64,000 nucleotides of DNA from assembly GCA_963767635.1 (NCBI GenBank), contig CAVYEM010000003.1, positions 1 through 64,000 on the forward strand. Reading direction: 5' to 3'. Below are positions 55,310 through 63,555 of this stretch, piece by piece. Made by a program: the position numbers and the translations under genes. The first letter of the stretch is position 1. Every line of letters starts with the position of its first letter. This DNA comes from CAVYEM01 sp963767635 (GTDB taxonomy: Bacteria; Vulcanimicrobiota; Vulcanimicrobiia; Vulcanimicrobiales; Vulcanimicrobiaceae). The notes under the pieces were generated by a model. The model was not told the origin of the DNA and did no database searches. It saw only the letters and a program-made list of their open reading frames with translations.

Positions 55310-55870
55310 GTGCGAGAGCAAGGCGGTCTTAGCAAAGGTATCCACGCGTATCTCGCTGCCGCGGCGTGCGTCTTGGTTCCGATCGTTGCGTTTGCCGCAC
55401 CGCAACCCAAGCCCGTACCGATTCCCACGCCGAATTTGCCGGCAAAGCCGCTGCACGTGCAGTCTGCTCGTCGAGGTGAACAAACACGGACAGGTCGTCC
55501 GCGTTGCGCACGGCACGCTTTCGGGCGATCGTTCCTTCGACACGATGACTTTAGGCAACGCGATGCAAATGTGGATACGCCGTCCCGACGGCAGTGCGCA
55601 GACTGGGATGTACCGCGTGAGCTGACAATTACAATCCGCGCGACCATCACGTCGATCGCGTTCCCGCATTGGTCAAGGCCGGCGGAAACTGGGCCGACAA
55701 GCCCGGCGCCGCCACGCTGATCATCCAGGACGCCCGCCGTCAAGTCCGACTCGCCGAAGCGCGTCTTCGTGCAGAGCAATCGCACCATCAAAAAGCAACG
55801 CGAAAAAAATCTTCCTGACATCAACGCGGCGATTCGGCGCGCTCAGGTTCGCCCTACGCACCACCCGTAG
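55310..55870 (+). pseudogene. Secreted protein gene broken by three frameshifts, unknown family
   Basis: Starts at GTG 55310 with a signal peptide (YLAAAACVLVPIVAFAAP) and a Pro-rich linker. The frame then shifts by one base three times. The successive pieces are LVEVNKHGQVVRVAHGTLSG with FDTMTLGNAMQMWIRRPDG; YNPRDHHVDRVPALVKAGG with GAATLIIQD; and PAVKSDSPKRVFVQSN to a TAG at 55868. Each piece is plausible protein and all shifts have the same sign, consistent with three extra bases. Restored length is about 186 residues. No function recognised. Confidence 0.62.
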
Positions 55871-55874
55871 CCGC

Positions 55875-56102
55875 GTGACGCGCAAGCGCGCGCGCAAGCC
55901 GCCGCCTCGCATAGCATTTTTTGAGGATCCCGGCGCGAACGTAGAACGCTCGTGCCGATCGAAGGACGCCTACGCAAGCGCCGAGCACGCGCGCGCACAC
56001 GCGTTGATGCTGGGCAAAGCGGGCGCACTGAGCATCTACAACTGCAGGCATTGCGGTTTGTGGCACCTAACGCACCGCAAGGATCAACCATGCGATACGT
56101 GA
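55875..56102 (+). CDS. Small zinc-ribbon-like protein
   Basis: 75 residues from GTG 55875. Basic N-terminus (TRKRARKPPPR) and a C-terminal YNCRHCGLWHLTHRK with a CxxC-x3-H-x2-H arrangement that could bind zinc; a further Cys is at the end. Small proteins with this CRxCGxWHLT motif occur in several phyla, without known function. It overlaps the FAH-family start by 13 bases. Confidence 0.62.
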   Translation: MTRKRARKPPPRIAFFEDPGANVERSCRSKDAYASAEHARAHALMLGKAGALSIYNCRHCGLWHLTHRKDQPCDT

Positions 56103-56932
56103 GCTTCCACCGCGACGGGGCCGTGCGGCCCGGACTGCTCGAGAACGATCGCATCACGCTGCTCGCCTGCGATTCCCTGGTGGAATACATCGCGCTCGAC
56201 GATGCGGCGCGCATGGAGCGACGCACGAACGAGACGCAGGACTTGCATCAGACCCGCCTTGCGGCGCCCGTCCGGCCGAACAAGAACGTGTACTGCGTCG
56301 GACGCAACTATCTCGAGCACGCGAAGGAAGGCGCACGAGCCGCGGGCCGCGATCTCAAGCTGCCGGACGTCCCGACTTTTTTTTCCAAGGCGCCCACGGC
56401 CATTGCGGATCCCGATTCGATTCTGCATTTCCAAGCGCGCGTGTCGAGCGAGTACGATTGGGAAGGCGAGCTTGCCGTCATCATCGGTCGCCGCATCAAA
56501 GATGCAGCTGCGGAAGACGCGATGGAGGCCGTGTTCGGCTACACCTGCCTGAACGACATCACCGCGCGCGATCTGCAGCGAACGCACCTGCAATGGCTCA
56601 AAGGTAAGAGTTTGGACGAGAGCTGTCCGCTGGGCCCGTGGATCGTGGGAGCCGACGAGATCGCGGAGCCGCACAAGCTGCAGCTAACGACGCGCGTAAA
56701 CGGCCGCAAGAAACAGGAATCCAACACGGGATCGATGATCTTTCGCATTCCACGGTTGATCGCCGAGTTGAGCAAAGGCATGACGCTCGAGCCCGGCGAC
56801 GTGATCGCGACCGGGACGCCCGACGGCGTCGGTTTCGCGCGAACGCCCCCGGAGTTTTTTGAAAACGGTGACGTGGTCGAAGTTGCGATTCAAAAAATCG
56901 GCATATTGCGCAGCACGATCGCGATCGAATGA
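56090..56932 (+). CDS. Fumarylacetoacetate hydrolase (FAH) family protein
   Basis: 280 residues from ATG 56090. The FAH C-terminal domain is clear: VYCVGRNYLEHAKE, SSEYDWEGELAVIIGRR (metal-binding Glu), GYTCLNDITARDLQ, KSLDESCPLGPWIV and GDVIATGTPDGVGF. Members act as acylpyruvate hydrolases, oxaloacetate decarboxylases or in aromatic catabolism; the substrate cannot be assigned. It overlaps the next gene by four bases (ATGA). Confidence 0.93.
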   Translation: MRYVSFHRDGAVRPGLLENDRITLLACDSLVEYIALDDAARMERRTNETQDLHQTRLAAPVRPNKNVYCVGRNYLEHAKEGARAAGRDLKLPDVPTFFSKAPTAIADPDSILHFQARVSSEYDWEGELAVIIGRRIKDAAAEDAMEAVFGYTCLNDITARDLQRTHLQWLKGKSLDESCPLGPWIVGADEIAEPHKLQLTTRVNGRKKQESNTGSMIFRIPRLIAELSKGMTLEPGDVIATGTPDGVGFARTPPEFFENGDVVEVAIQKIGILRSTIAIE

Positions 56933-57315
56933 TGCGGCCCACGCCGCTCGCGAACCGGCTTGCGAGAATCGCGGGCGCCGGCATGGTGCTGGTAGGATTA
57001 CTGGGCACGGCATTTCCGGCAGCGCTGGCGCAGAGCTTCGGCTTGCCGACGCGCGATCCGAACGGCCTGGGTTTCGTGCGCGCCACGGCGATTCGCGACA
57101 TCGCTCTGGGATCGCTCACGTTCGCGGCCGCTGCCGGCGAGAACGCGGACGTGCTGCTCGTCGCATCGGGCGCAGGTGCCGGCATTTCGCTGCTGGATTT
57201 TTTGAACGCGTACTACACGGACGGGAAGCGGTTGCGCAGCCGCCTTGCCGCACACGTCGCAGGCGCTGCATCTTTTGCCGTGATTTTGGCACTGCTGCTG
57301 CGCGAGCGCGAATAA
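56929..57315 (+). CDS. Small membrane protein, DUF4267-like
   Basis: 128 residues with about four hydrophobic helices (IAGAGMVLVGLLGTAFPAAL; ALGSLTFAAAAGENADVLLV; LAAHVAGAASFAVILALLL) separated by short loops and a conserved-looking RDPNGLGFVRATAIRD. It resembles DUF4267-type proteins; function unknown. Start overlaps the FAH stop (ATGA). Confidence 0.6.
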   Translation: MMRPTPLANRLARIAGAGMVLVGLLGTAFPAALAQSFGLPTRDPNGLGFVRATAIRDIALGSLTFAAAAGENADVLLVASGAGAGISLLDFLNAYYTDGKRLRSRLAAHVAGAASFAVILALLLRERE

Positions 57316-57356
57316 GCATCGCAGGGTTCGTTTAGCGCGCGCTGAACGAGCGACGC

Positions 57357-58502
57357 ATGAACGTCGCGGTACCTCGTGAAGCAGGTACGAATGAAGCGCG
57401 CGTCGCGCTCGTGCCCGAAACGGTCGCCAAACTGGTCAAACTCGGCATCGCCGTAAATGTTGCGCAAGGCGCCGGAGAGCGCGCCGCGTTTCCGGACGAG
57501 TCGTTCGCGCAGGCCGGCGCCTCGATCGTCGCAGACTCCACCGCATTGCTTTCAGACGCGGATTTGCTGGTGACGGTGGGACGCCCGGACGATCGTGTGC
57601 TTCCGGCGCTTCCGAAACGCGCCGTGCTGCTCGGCATGCTGGGGCCTTTGGGCGATCCGCAGTACGTGCGCCGGCTGGCGGAGCTCGGCATCACGGCGCT
57701 TTCAATGGACGCCATCCCTCGCATCACGCGTGCCCAAAGCATGGACGCGCTCAGTTCGCAGAGCAATATCGCGGGTTACAAAGCCGTACTCATCGCCGCG
57801 CTGGCGCTGCCGAAATTTTTCCCCATGCTGACCACGGCGGCCGGCACCGTTGCGCCGGCAAAAGTGCTGATTTTGGGTGCAGGCGTTGCCGGGCTCCAAG
57901 CCATTGCGACCGCCAGACGATTGGGCGCCGTCGTGAGCGCCTACGATACGCGCGCCGTGGTCAAGGAGCAGGTTCAGAGTTTGGGCGCTACGTTCTTGGA
58001 GATCGATCTCGGCGTCGATGCGCAGACTGCCGGCGGTTATGCAAAAGAACTCACGGCCGAGCAGATCGACAAGCAGCGAGCATTTATGGTCAGCGCGATC
58101 GGCGGCTCGGACGTCGTGATCACGACGGCCCTCGTGCCCGGTCGTCCCGCGCCGCTGCTCATTACCGAAGAAGCTGTGGCCGCAATGCATCCGGGCGCGG
58201 TTATCGTCGACCTTGCTGCCGAAGCGGGTGGAAACTGCGCGCTCACGCAACGCGATCGGACCGTAACCTCGCAAAACGGCGTGCAGATCGTCGGGGCGAC
58301 GAATCTACCGGCGACGATGCCGTACCATGCCTCGCAGCTCTATTCACGCAACGTACACACGCTGCTCGCGCATTTGCTCAAGGACGGGAAACTGAATTTG
58401 GACATGGATGACGAGATTACGCGCGGCACGACTATCGTGCACGACGGCACGATCGTTCATCAGCCCACGCTCGACGCGCTCGGAACGGCTGCGCGCCCGT
58501 GA
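57357..58502 (+). CDS. pntAA: NAD(P) transhydrogenase alpha subunit 1
   Basis: 381 residues, soluble NAD(H)-binding domain I. MNVAVPREAGTNEARVALVP at the start, SMDAIPRITRAQSMDALSSQ (split: SMDAIPRITRAQSMD) near residue 120 and the dinucleotide loop LILGAGVAGLQAIATARRLG near residue 170. Together with the two following genes it forms the proton-translocating enzyme that moves hydride between NADH and NADP+. An imperfect inverted repeat (GTTTAGCG/CGCTGAAC) lies at 57330-57347, just before the ATG. Confidence 0.95.
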   Translation: MNVAVPREAGTNEARVALVPETVAKLVKLGIAVNVAQGAGERAAFPDESFAQAGASIVADSTALLSDADLLVTVGRPDDRVLPALPKRAVLLGMLGPLGDPQYVRRLAELGITALSMDAIPRITRAQSMDALSSQSNIAGYKAVLIAALALPKFFPMLTTAAGTVAPAKVLILGAGVAGLQAIATARRLGAVVSAYDTRAVVKEQVQSLGATFLEIDLGVDAQTAGGYAKELTAEQIDKQRAFMVSAIGGSDVVITTALVPGRPAPLLITEEAVAAMHPGAVIVDLAAEAGGNCALTQRDRTVTSQNGVQIVGATNLPATMPYHASQLYSRNVHTLLAHLLKDGKLNLDMDDEITRGTTIVHDGTIVHQPTLDALGTAARP

Positions 58503-58825
58503 CGACGACGGCGTTCATTCGAGATTTGTTCGATTTGCTTCTGGTGTTCGGCTTGGCCATCTTCGTCGGCTTTGAAGTCATATCGAAGGTGCCGACGACC
58601 CTACACACGCCGCTGATGTCGGCGACCAATGCGATCCACGGCGTCGTGCTCGTCGGCGCGATTTTCGTGGTCGCAACGGTGTTCGGCGCACACATGAACG
58701 GCGCGCTGCTGACGGCGCTCGCCATTGCCGCCGTGGCGCTCGGGACCATCAACGTGGTCGGCGGCTTCGCCGTGACCGAACGCATGCTGCAGATGTTCAA
58801 GAAGAAGGAGCCCGTCAAGAAGTGA
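58499..58825 (+). CDS. pntAB: NAD(P) transhydrogenase alpha subunit 2
   Basis: 108 residues, membrane domain fragment with about three to four helices (LFDLLLVFGLAIFVGFEVI; LMSATNAIHGVVLVGAIFVV; INVVGGFAVTERMLQMF). The SATNAIHGVV segment is diagnostic. Overlaps both neighbours by four bases. Splitting of the alpha subunit in two genes is common outside enteric bacteria. Confidence 0.94.
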   Translation: MTTTAFIRDLFDLLLVFGLAIFVGFEVISKVPTTLHTPLMSATNAIHGVVLVGAIFVVATVFGAHMNGALLTALAIAAVALGTINVVGGFAVTERMLQMFKKKEPVKK

Positions 58826-60264
58826 CCTCGCCCGGCTCGTATTTGGAAGCGCGCGAGATCTTTTTCTATGCCGCGACGCTGATCGCCGTCGTGCTCTTCA
58901 TCGTCGGCCTCAAGCGCCTCAGCTCACCCGCGACGGCGCGCGTGGGCAACCGCTACGCGGCCGCGGGAATGTTGCTCGCCATCGCAGCTTCGATTTGGGA
59001 AATCGACGCCGTCGGCTGGTGGGCGATCGTCGTGGGCATCGCGATCGGGGGCATCATCGGCCTGTTTTCGGCGATGAAGGTCAAGATGACGGCCATGCCC
59101 CAAATGGTCGCGCTCTTCAACGGCGCGGGCGGCGGCGCAGCGGCGCTCATTTCGAGCTCTGAGTTTTTCGTCAACGCGTTCGCGCACGGCACTACGCCCG
59201 CGCCCTCGTTCAATCTGCTCATCGTCGTCTCGCTGGTAATCAGCGCAATCATCGGAGCCGTCAGTTTTTCCGGATCCATCGTGGCGTTCTTGAAATTGCA
59301 AGAATGGATGACGGGGCGTCCGATCACCTACAAAGGACAACAGGTCGTCAATGCGCTGCTGGCGCTCGCGATCTGCGCCATCGCACTGGTGATCATGGCG
59401 AGCATCGGCAGCGTGCCGTGGTATTGGTACGTGGCGATGCTGGCAGGCGCGGTGATCTTCGGCGTGCTGTTCGTGCTGCCGATCGGCGGCGCCGACATGC
59501 CGGTGGTCATCTCGCTGCTCAACTCGTTCACGGGCGTCGCCGTCGCGATTACCGGTTTCGAATTGAACTACCAGCTGCTGATCGTGAGTGGGACGCTCGT
59601 CGGCGCTTCGGGCACGCTGCTCACCATTCTGATGGGCAAAGCGATGAACCGGCCGCTCACGAACGTGCTCTTCGGAGCATTTGGCGCAAAAGGCGGCACG
59701 GATCTCGCGCCGGCGGGCGGCGGAGCCGCGCAAAACGTTCGCGCGGCGACCGTCGACGACGTGGCCGTCATGCTCGCATACGCGCATCAAGTAGTCGTCG
59801 TGCCGGGCTACGGCATGGCCGTCGCGCAGGCGCAGCACAGCGTTCGCGAGCTGGCCGATCAACTCGAAAAACGCGGCGTCGCCGTGAAGTACGCGATCCA
59901 TCCCGTTGCCGGCCGCATGCCCGGGCACATGAACGTGCTGCTGGCCGAAGCGAACGTTCCATACAATCAGCTGTACGACATGGACGACATCAATCCGGAG
60001 TTCGCCCGCACCGACGTATCGCTGGTGATCGGCGCCAACGACGTCGTCAATCCCGCGGCGCGCAACGTTCCCTCCTCGCCGATTTACGGCATGCCGATAC
60101 TCGATGTCGATCGTTCGTCGAACGTGATCGTGCTCAAGCGCTCCATGCGCTCCGGATTTGCGGGCATCGAGAACCCATTGTTCGAGCACCCCAATTGCGC
60201 GATGCTGTTCGGCGATGCCAAGACGACCGTCGACACGCTGACCGCGGCCGTAAAAGCGCTCTAG
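58822..60264 (+). CDS. pntB: NAD(P) transhydrogenase beta subunit
   Basis: 480 residues: about eight membrane helices (proton channel), then the NADP(H)-binding domain III (from about residue 305). Motifs: MPQMVALFNGAGGGAA near residue 95, VVVPGYGMAVAQAQ, HPVAGRMPGHMNVLLAEA, and GANDVVNPAAR near residue 410. It completes the pntAA-pntAB-pntB operon. Confidence 0.96.
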   Translation: MTSPGSYLEAREIFFYAATLIAVVLFIVGLKRLSSPATARVGNRYAAAGMLLAIAASIWEIDAVGWWAIVVGIAIGGIIGLFSAMKVKMTAMPQMVALFNGAGGGAAALISSSEFFVNAFAHGTTPAPSFNLLIVVSLVISAIIGAVSFSGSIVAFLKLQEWMTGRPITYKGQQVVNALLALAICAIALVIMASIGSVPWYWYVAMLAGAVIFGVLFVLPIGGADMPVVISLLNSFTGVAVAITGFELNYQLLIVSGTLVGASGTLLTILMGKAMNRPLTNVLFGAFGAKGGTDLAPAGGGAAQNVRAATVDDVAVMLAYAHQVVVVPGYGMAVAQAQHSVRELADQLEKRGVAVKYAIHPVAGRMPGHMNVLLAEANVPYNQLYDMDDINPEFARTDVSLVIGANDVVNPAARNVPSSPIYGMPILDVDRSSNVIVLKRSMRSGFAGIENPLFEHPNCAMLFGDAKTTVDTLTAAVKAL

Positions 60265-60294
60265 CCGGCCTACGGGTACAACACGGTGCACGGG

Positions 60295-61842
60295 ATGCTG
60301 AAGGCGTTGACGATTGCGGCGCTCTCCATCGCCCTGCTCGCGTCGTGCAGTTCCGGATCCCGCTCGGCAGACTTGCACGTTTTGCGAATCGTAACGCTGA
60401 CCGATCCGGCCTCGCTCGATCCACTGCTCGCTCACGACCAGGAAACCATCGGTAACGATTTGCTCGTCTGCCAGACGCTGATCGGGTTGAACGAGCACAA
60501 CCGCCTGGTGCCCATTTTGCTCTCGCGTATTCCAACGCGTGAGAACCACGACGTTTCAGCCGACGGCTCGCGCATCGTGTATCATTTGCGCCGCGGCGTG
60601 CGCTTCGCGGATGGAGCCCCCCTTACGTCCAAAGACGTCGCCTTCACGTATCGCGCGATCTTGGACTCGCGCAACAACGTGCTTTCCTCCGATGCGTATC
60701 GGCGCATCGAGACACTTCAAACGCCGGATCCGTACACGGTCGTGGTTCGTCTGCGGCGGCCGTGGAACGCTGCGGTGAGCGATCTCTTTGCACAGTCCGA
60801 CTTCGCCTTCGGGATCCTCCCGGCGCATGCGTTCGCCGACACCAGGCTCGTCCGCTCCCCATGGGAGATGCGTCCGTTCGGCACCGGACCGTTTCGCGTT
60901 GCGCAGTGGCGTCGCGGCGACCGCATTATCCTGGTTCGCAATCCGTACTACGCGCCCAGACCCAAACTGGATCGCATCGAGTTGCGCGTGGTCCCCGACG
61001 GAAACTCGGCGTTCGTCGCGCTTCGCACGCGAGAAGTTGACGTCGCCGCGCTCACGACGCCGCAGATGCTGCAACAGGCTCGTGGGATCGCCGGCATACA
61101 TGTGATTCGCACGCCCGAAAACGGCACCGAATGGATGAGCCTGCAGACGACTCACCCGCCGCTGGCGGATATTCGCGTTCGAGAAGCAGTGGCATATGCG
61201 CTGGACATGACGCCGATCCGCAAGAGCTTCGATGGCGTCTATCCGCAAGCCGGTTCGTTTCTTCCACCGGTGATGCGCCCGTGGCACGTTGCGGGCATCA
61301 CGCCGTATGCGCATGATCTGCGCCGAGCTCGCGCGCTGCTCGCCGGAAAAACGATAGACGCTACGCTAGTGATCGTCAGCGAAAATCCGCTGTGGTCGCG
61401 CATCGCGACGGTCGTTCAGCAAGAACTAGCACCCGTGGGCATACGCGTGAGCATCAAGAAATATCCGACGCCGCTTTTCAACGCGCCGGACGGTCCAATA
61501 CGCAACGGCCGCTTCACGATGGCGATCGACGGGTGGCTGGGCGGCGCCGATCCCGAACAATCGATCGTGTTCACGTGTTCCCAAGCTACCGTCGACGGCG
61601 ATAACATTTCGCGGTACTGCAGCCCACGTTTCGACGCGCTGTTCGCCGACCAGGCCACTACCTCGAGCGCCGCCGGGCGCATTGCCGATTTCGCTCGCAT
61701 GCAAACGATGATCCATGCGGCCATTCCGGTCGTGCCGATCTTTTACTGGACGTGGTACGATGGCGCCGATTCTCGCGTGCACGGGTTCGCCCGAAACATG
61801 CTGCAGTATCCGGTCAACTCCGAACGCTGGGACGCATATTGA
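60295..61842 (+). CDS. Peptide/oligopeptide ABC transporter substrate-binding lipoprotein
   Basis: About 515 residues from ATG 60295 (GTG 60286 possible). Signal peptide with lipobox LLASC. SBP family 5 motifs: LTDPASLDPLLAHDQET, VYHLRRGVRFADGAPLTSKD and YWTWYDGADSRVHGF. It binds peptides or similar solutes outside the inner membrane. No permease or ATPase gene is nearby. It converges with a paralogous gene, and the two 3' ends overlap by 29 bases. Confidence 0.9.
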   Translation: MLKALTIAALSIALLASCSSGSRSADLHVLRIVTLTDPASLDPLLAHDQETIGNDLLVCQTLIGLNEHNRLVPILLSRIPTRENHDVSADGSRIVYHLRRGVRFADGAPLTSKDVAFTYRAILDSRNNVLSSDAYRRIETLQTPDPYTVVVRLRRPWNAAVSDLFAQSDFAFGILPAHAFADTRLVRSPWEMRPFGTGPFRVAQWRRGDRIILVRNPYYAPRPKLDRIELRVVPDGNSAFVALRTREVDVAALTTPQMLQQARGIAGIHVIRTPENGTEWMSLQTTHPPLADIRVREAVAYALDMTPIRKSFDGVYPQAGSFLPPVMRPWHVAGITPYAHDLRRARALLAGKTIDATLVIVSENPLWSRIATVVQQELAPVGIRVSIKKYPTPLFNAPDGPIRNGRFTMAIDGWLGGADPEQSIVFTCSQATVDGDNISRYCSPRFDALFADQATTSSAAGRIADFARMQTMIHAAIPVVPIFYWTWYDGADSRVHGFARNMLQYPVNSERWDAY

Positions 61843-63463
61843 CGGGAACCCGCCACTGCCACGCGTTCCACGTCGGCAAAAACGCGTTCGGTGCGAAACC
61901 TTGTAGGGACGTCCGGTACGCGTAGAGGTAATCGGCGTTGAACAAATACACGATCGGCACGTCGGCAGCGACGATGCGCGCAATTCGAGCGTAGATGGCC
62001 TTACGGACGTTTTGCGAGGTTGCCGAAAGCGCGCGAGCCTCCAGCGCATCAACCTGCGGGTTGCAATACCGCATGTAGTTTGAGGGTCCGTGACAGGCAA
62101 GAATCGACGAATCGTCCGGATCGGAGCCCATCGTGAACGGCACGTACGCCATGTCGAACTGTCCGCTCGCCAGCGTACCGCCGCGCGAAGACGGCAAAAA
62201 CAGCTGCGCGTTGCTGACCGATTTGAGTTCCACGGCAATTCCTCGTTCGCGCATCTGCGCCTGCACCGCCGTCGCAACGCGCACGCCGGTCATCGACTCC
62301 GGAAACTGCACGTAGACGAGCGATAGCGGCTTGCCGTTCTTGCGGCGCAGAGCGTGAGCCGAAGCACGGCGCCATCCGGCTGCGTCCAGCAACGCGTCGG
62401 CCGCGCGCGGATCGTACGCCGGTTCTCGAACCGCCGGATCGTACGCCCACGAGAACTGCGGCTGAATCATGTTCGTGACGGGATAGCGCCCGAGCGTAAT
62501 TTTTCGGCTGATGCCTGCACGGTCGATCGCCATCGCGAGCGCGCGGCGCACGCGCACGTCGTTCAGCGGAGGATGCGCCAAATTCAGCACCAGACCCGCC
62601 ACGACCGCGGTCGGAACGGCGCGCAAGGCGACGTCGCGCGCGCCGCTGAGCGAGGCTTGCTGCGCGGGCGCGATCAGGTTCCAGTCGAGCTGCCCCGAAC
62701 GCAGCATCACCAGGTTCGTTTGCGGATCCGGAATGACGCGAATGTCGAGCTGCGGTGCCTTTGCCGAACCGCGCCAGTAGCGCGGATTGGCGCGATACGT
62801 CAGCGACTCGCCGCGCTGCCACGAAACGAACGTGAAGGGCCCATCGCCGACGGTCGGCGCCGCGTTGAACGGCGCCTGCGCTAGCGGTGCCTCTCGCTCG
62901 AGTATGTGTTTGGGCAGCACGAATTGCGGCCGGAACCCGTAAGAAAACAACGTCGTGACGGCCGGCGCCCACGCGTGCTTGAGATGGAACACGACGGTGT
63001 GCGGATCGCGCGCGTACGCGCGGTCGATCAAATCGTACCCTTCGTGCGAAGGCACCGGATTTCGCGGATCCAAAATCGCGCGCAGCGTCCACAATACGTC
63101 GTCCGAAGTCAGGGCAACGCCGTCGCTCCAGCGCGCTTGCGGGCGCAGACGGTACACGATCGTCCGCCCGTCGCGCGAAAGATCGCCGTTCGAGACGCTG
63201 GGGATGCGGATGATCAGCTCGGGCCGCAGACGCCCACGCTCGTCCAGATCGATGAACGGTTCGAAGGCCAGGCGCGCCACCTGCTGCTCCACCGAAGCAG
63301 AGTCCTGGTGCAGGAACAGCGGGTTGAGATTAGCCGGATCCGCCGCCAAATCGAAGCGAACGGCGCGACCGCCGTTCTGTCCCTGAGCCGCAGGGCCGGA
63401 GCAAGCGGCCAGCAGCAAGGCGGCCAGTGCCCCTAGACCACAGAAGCGCATCGCCGGCACCAT
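61814..63463 (-). CDS. Peptide ABC transporter substrate-binding lipoprotein, paralogue
   Basis: About 549 residues from ATG 63463 (ATG 63451 also possible). Signal peptide and lipobox LLAACSG. SBP family 5: VYRLRPQARWSDGVALTSDD, VGDGPFTFVSWQRGESL, ALAMAIDRAGISRKITLGRY and DMAYVPFTMGSDPDD. It resembles the convergent neighbour over its whole length, which suggests an old inverted duplication. Orphan binding protein. Divergent from the Lrp-type regulator, which may control it. Confidence 0.9.
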   Translation of the reverse strand: MVPAMRFCGLGALAALLLAACSGPAAQGQNGGRAVRFDLAADPANLNPLFLHQDSASVEQQVARLAFEPFIDLDERGRLRPELIIRIPSVSNGDLSRDGRTIVYRLRPQARWSDGVALTSDDVLWTLRAILDPRNPVPSHEGYDLIDRAYARDPHTVVFHLKHAWAPAVTTLFSYGFRPQFVLPKHILEREAPLAQAPFNAAPTVGDGPFTFVSWQRGESLTYRANPRYWRGSAKAPQLDIRVIPDPQTNLVMLRSGQLDWNLIAPAQQASLSGARDVALRAVPTAVVAGLVLNLAHPPLNDVRVRRALAMAIDRAGISRKITLGRYPVTNMIQPQFSWAYDPAVREPAYDPRAADALLDAAGWRRASAHALRRKNGKPLSLVYVQFPESMTGVRVATAVQAQMRERGIAVELKSVSNAQLFLPSSRGGTLASGQFDMAYVPFTMGSDPDDSSILACHGPSNYMRYCNPQVDALEARALSATSQNVRKAIYARIARIVAADVPIVYLFNADYLYAYRTSLQGFAPNAFLPTWNAWQWRVPVNMRPSVRS

Positions 63464-63500
63464 TTCGCTGCGCGTGCCGAGCCTCTTGGAAGATTCCCTC

Positions 63501-63529
63501 TTGCCCGAACAAATAGACGGTGCTATAGT
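63501..63529 (+). promoter_or_regulatory. Promoter of the Lrp/AsnC-type gene
   Basis: -35 TTGCCC (63501-63506), 17 bases, -10 TATAGT (63524-63529). The predicted start, about 63536, lies at the palindrome 63537-63551, giving a very short leader of about 20 bases. Confidence 0.75.
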
Positions 63530-63536
63530 GAATGTA

Positions 63537-63551
63537 CCGAATATCATTCGG
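63537..63551. promoter_or_regulatory. Palindromic operator before the Lrp/AsnC gene
   Basis: CCGAAT, three bases, ATTCGG: a perfect 15-bp inverted repeat between the -10 box and the ATG at 63556. Its length and A/T centre fit Lrp/AsnC-family binding sites, so autorepression is likely. Confidence 0.72.
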
Positions 63552-63555
63552 GATT

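Noticed and set aside
58924..60549. A 541-codon open frame on the minus strand opposite pntB
   Set aside because: Antisense shadow of a well-supported membrane protein gene; His/Arg/Gln-rich nonsense translation.
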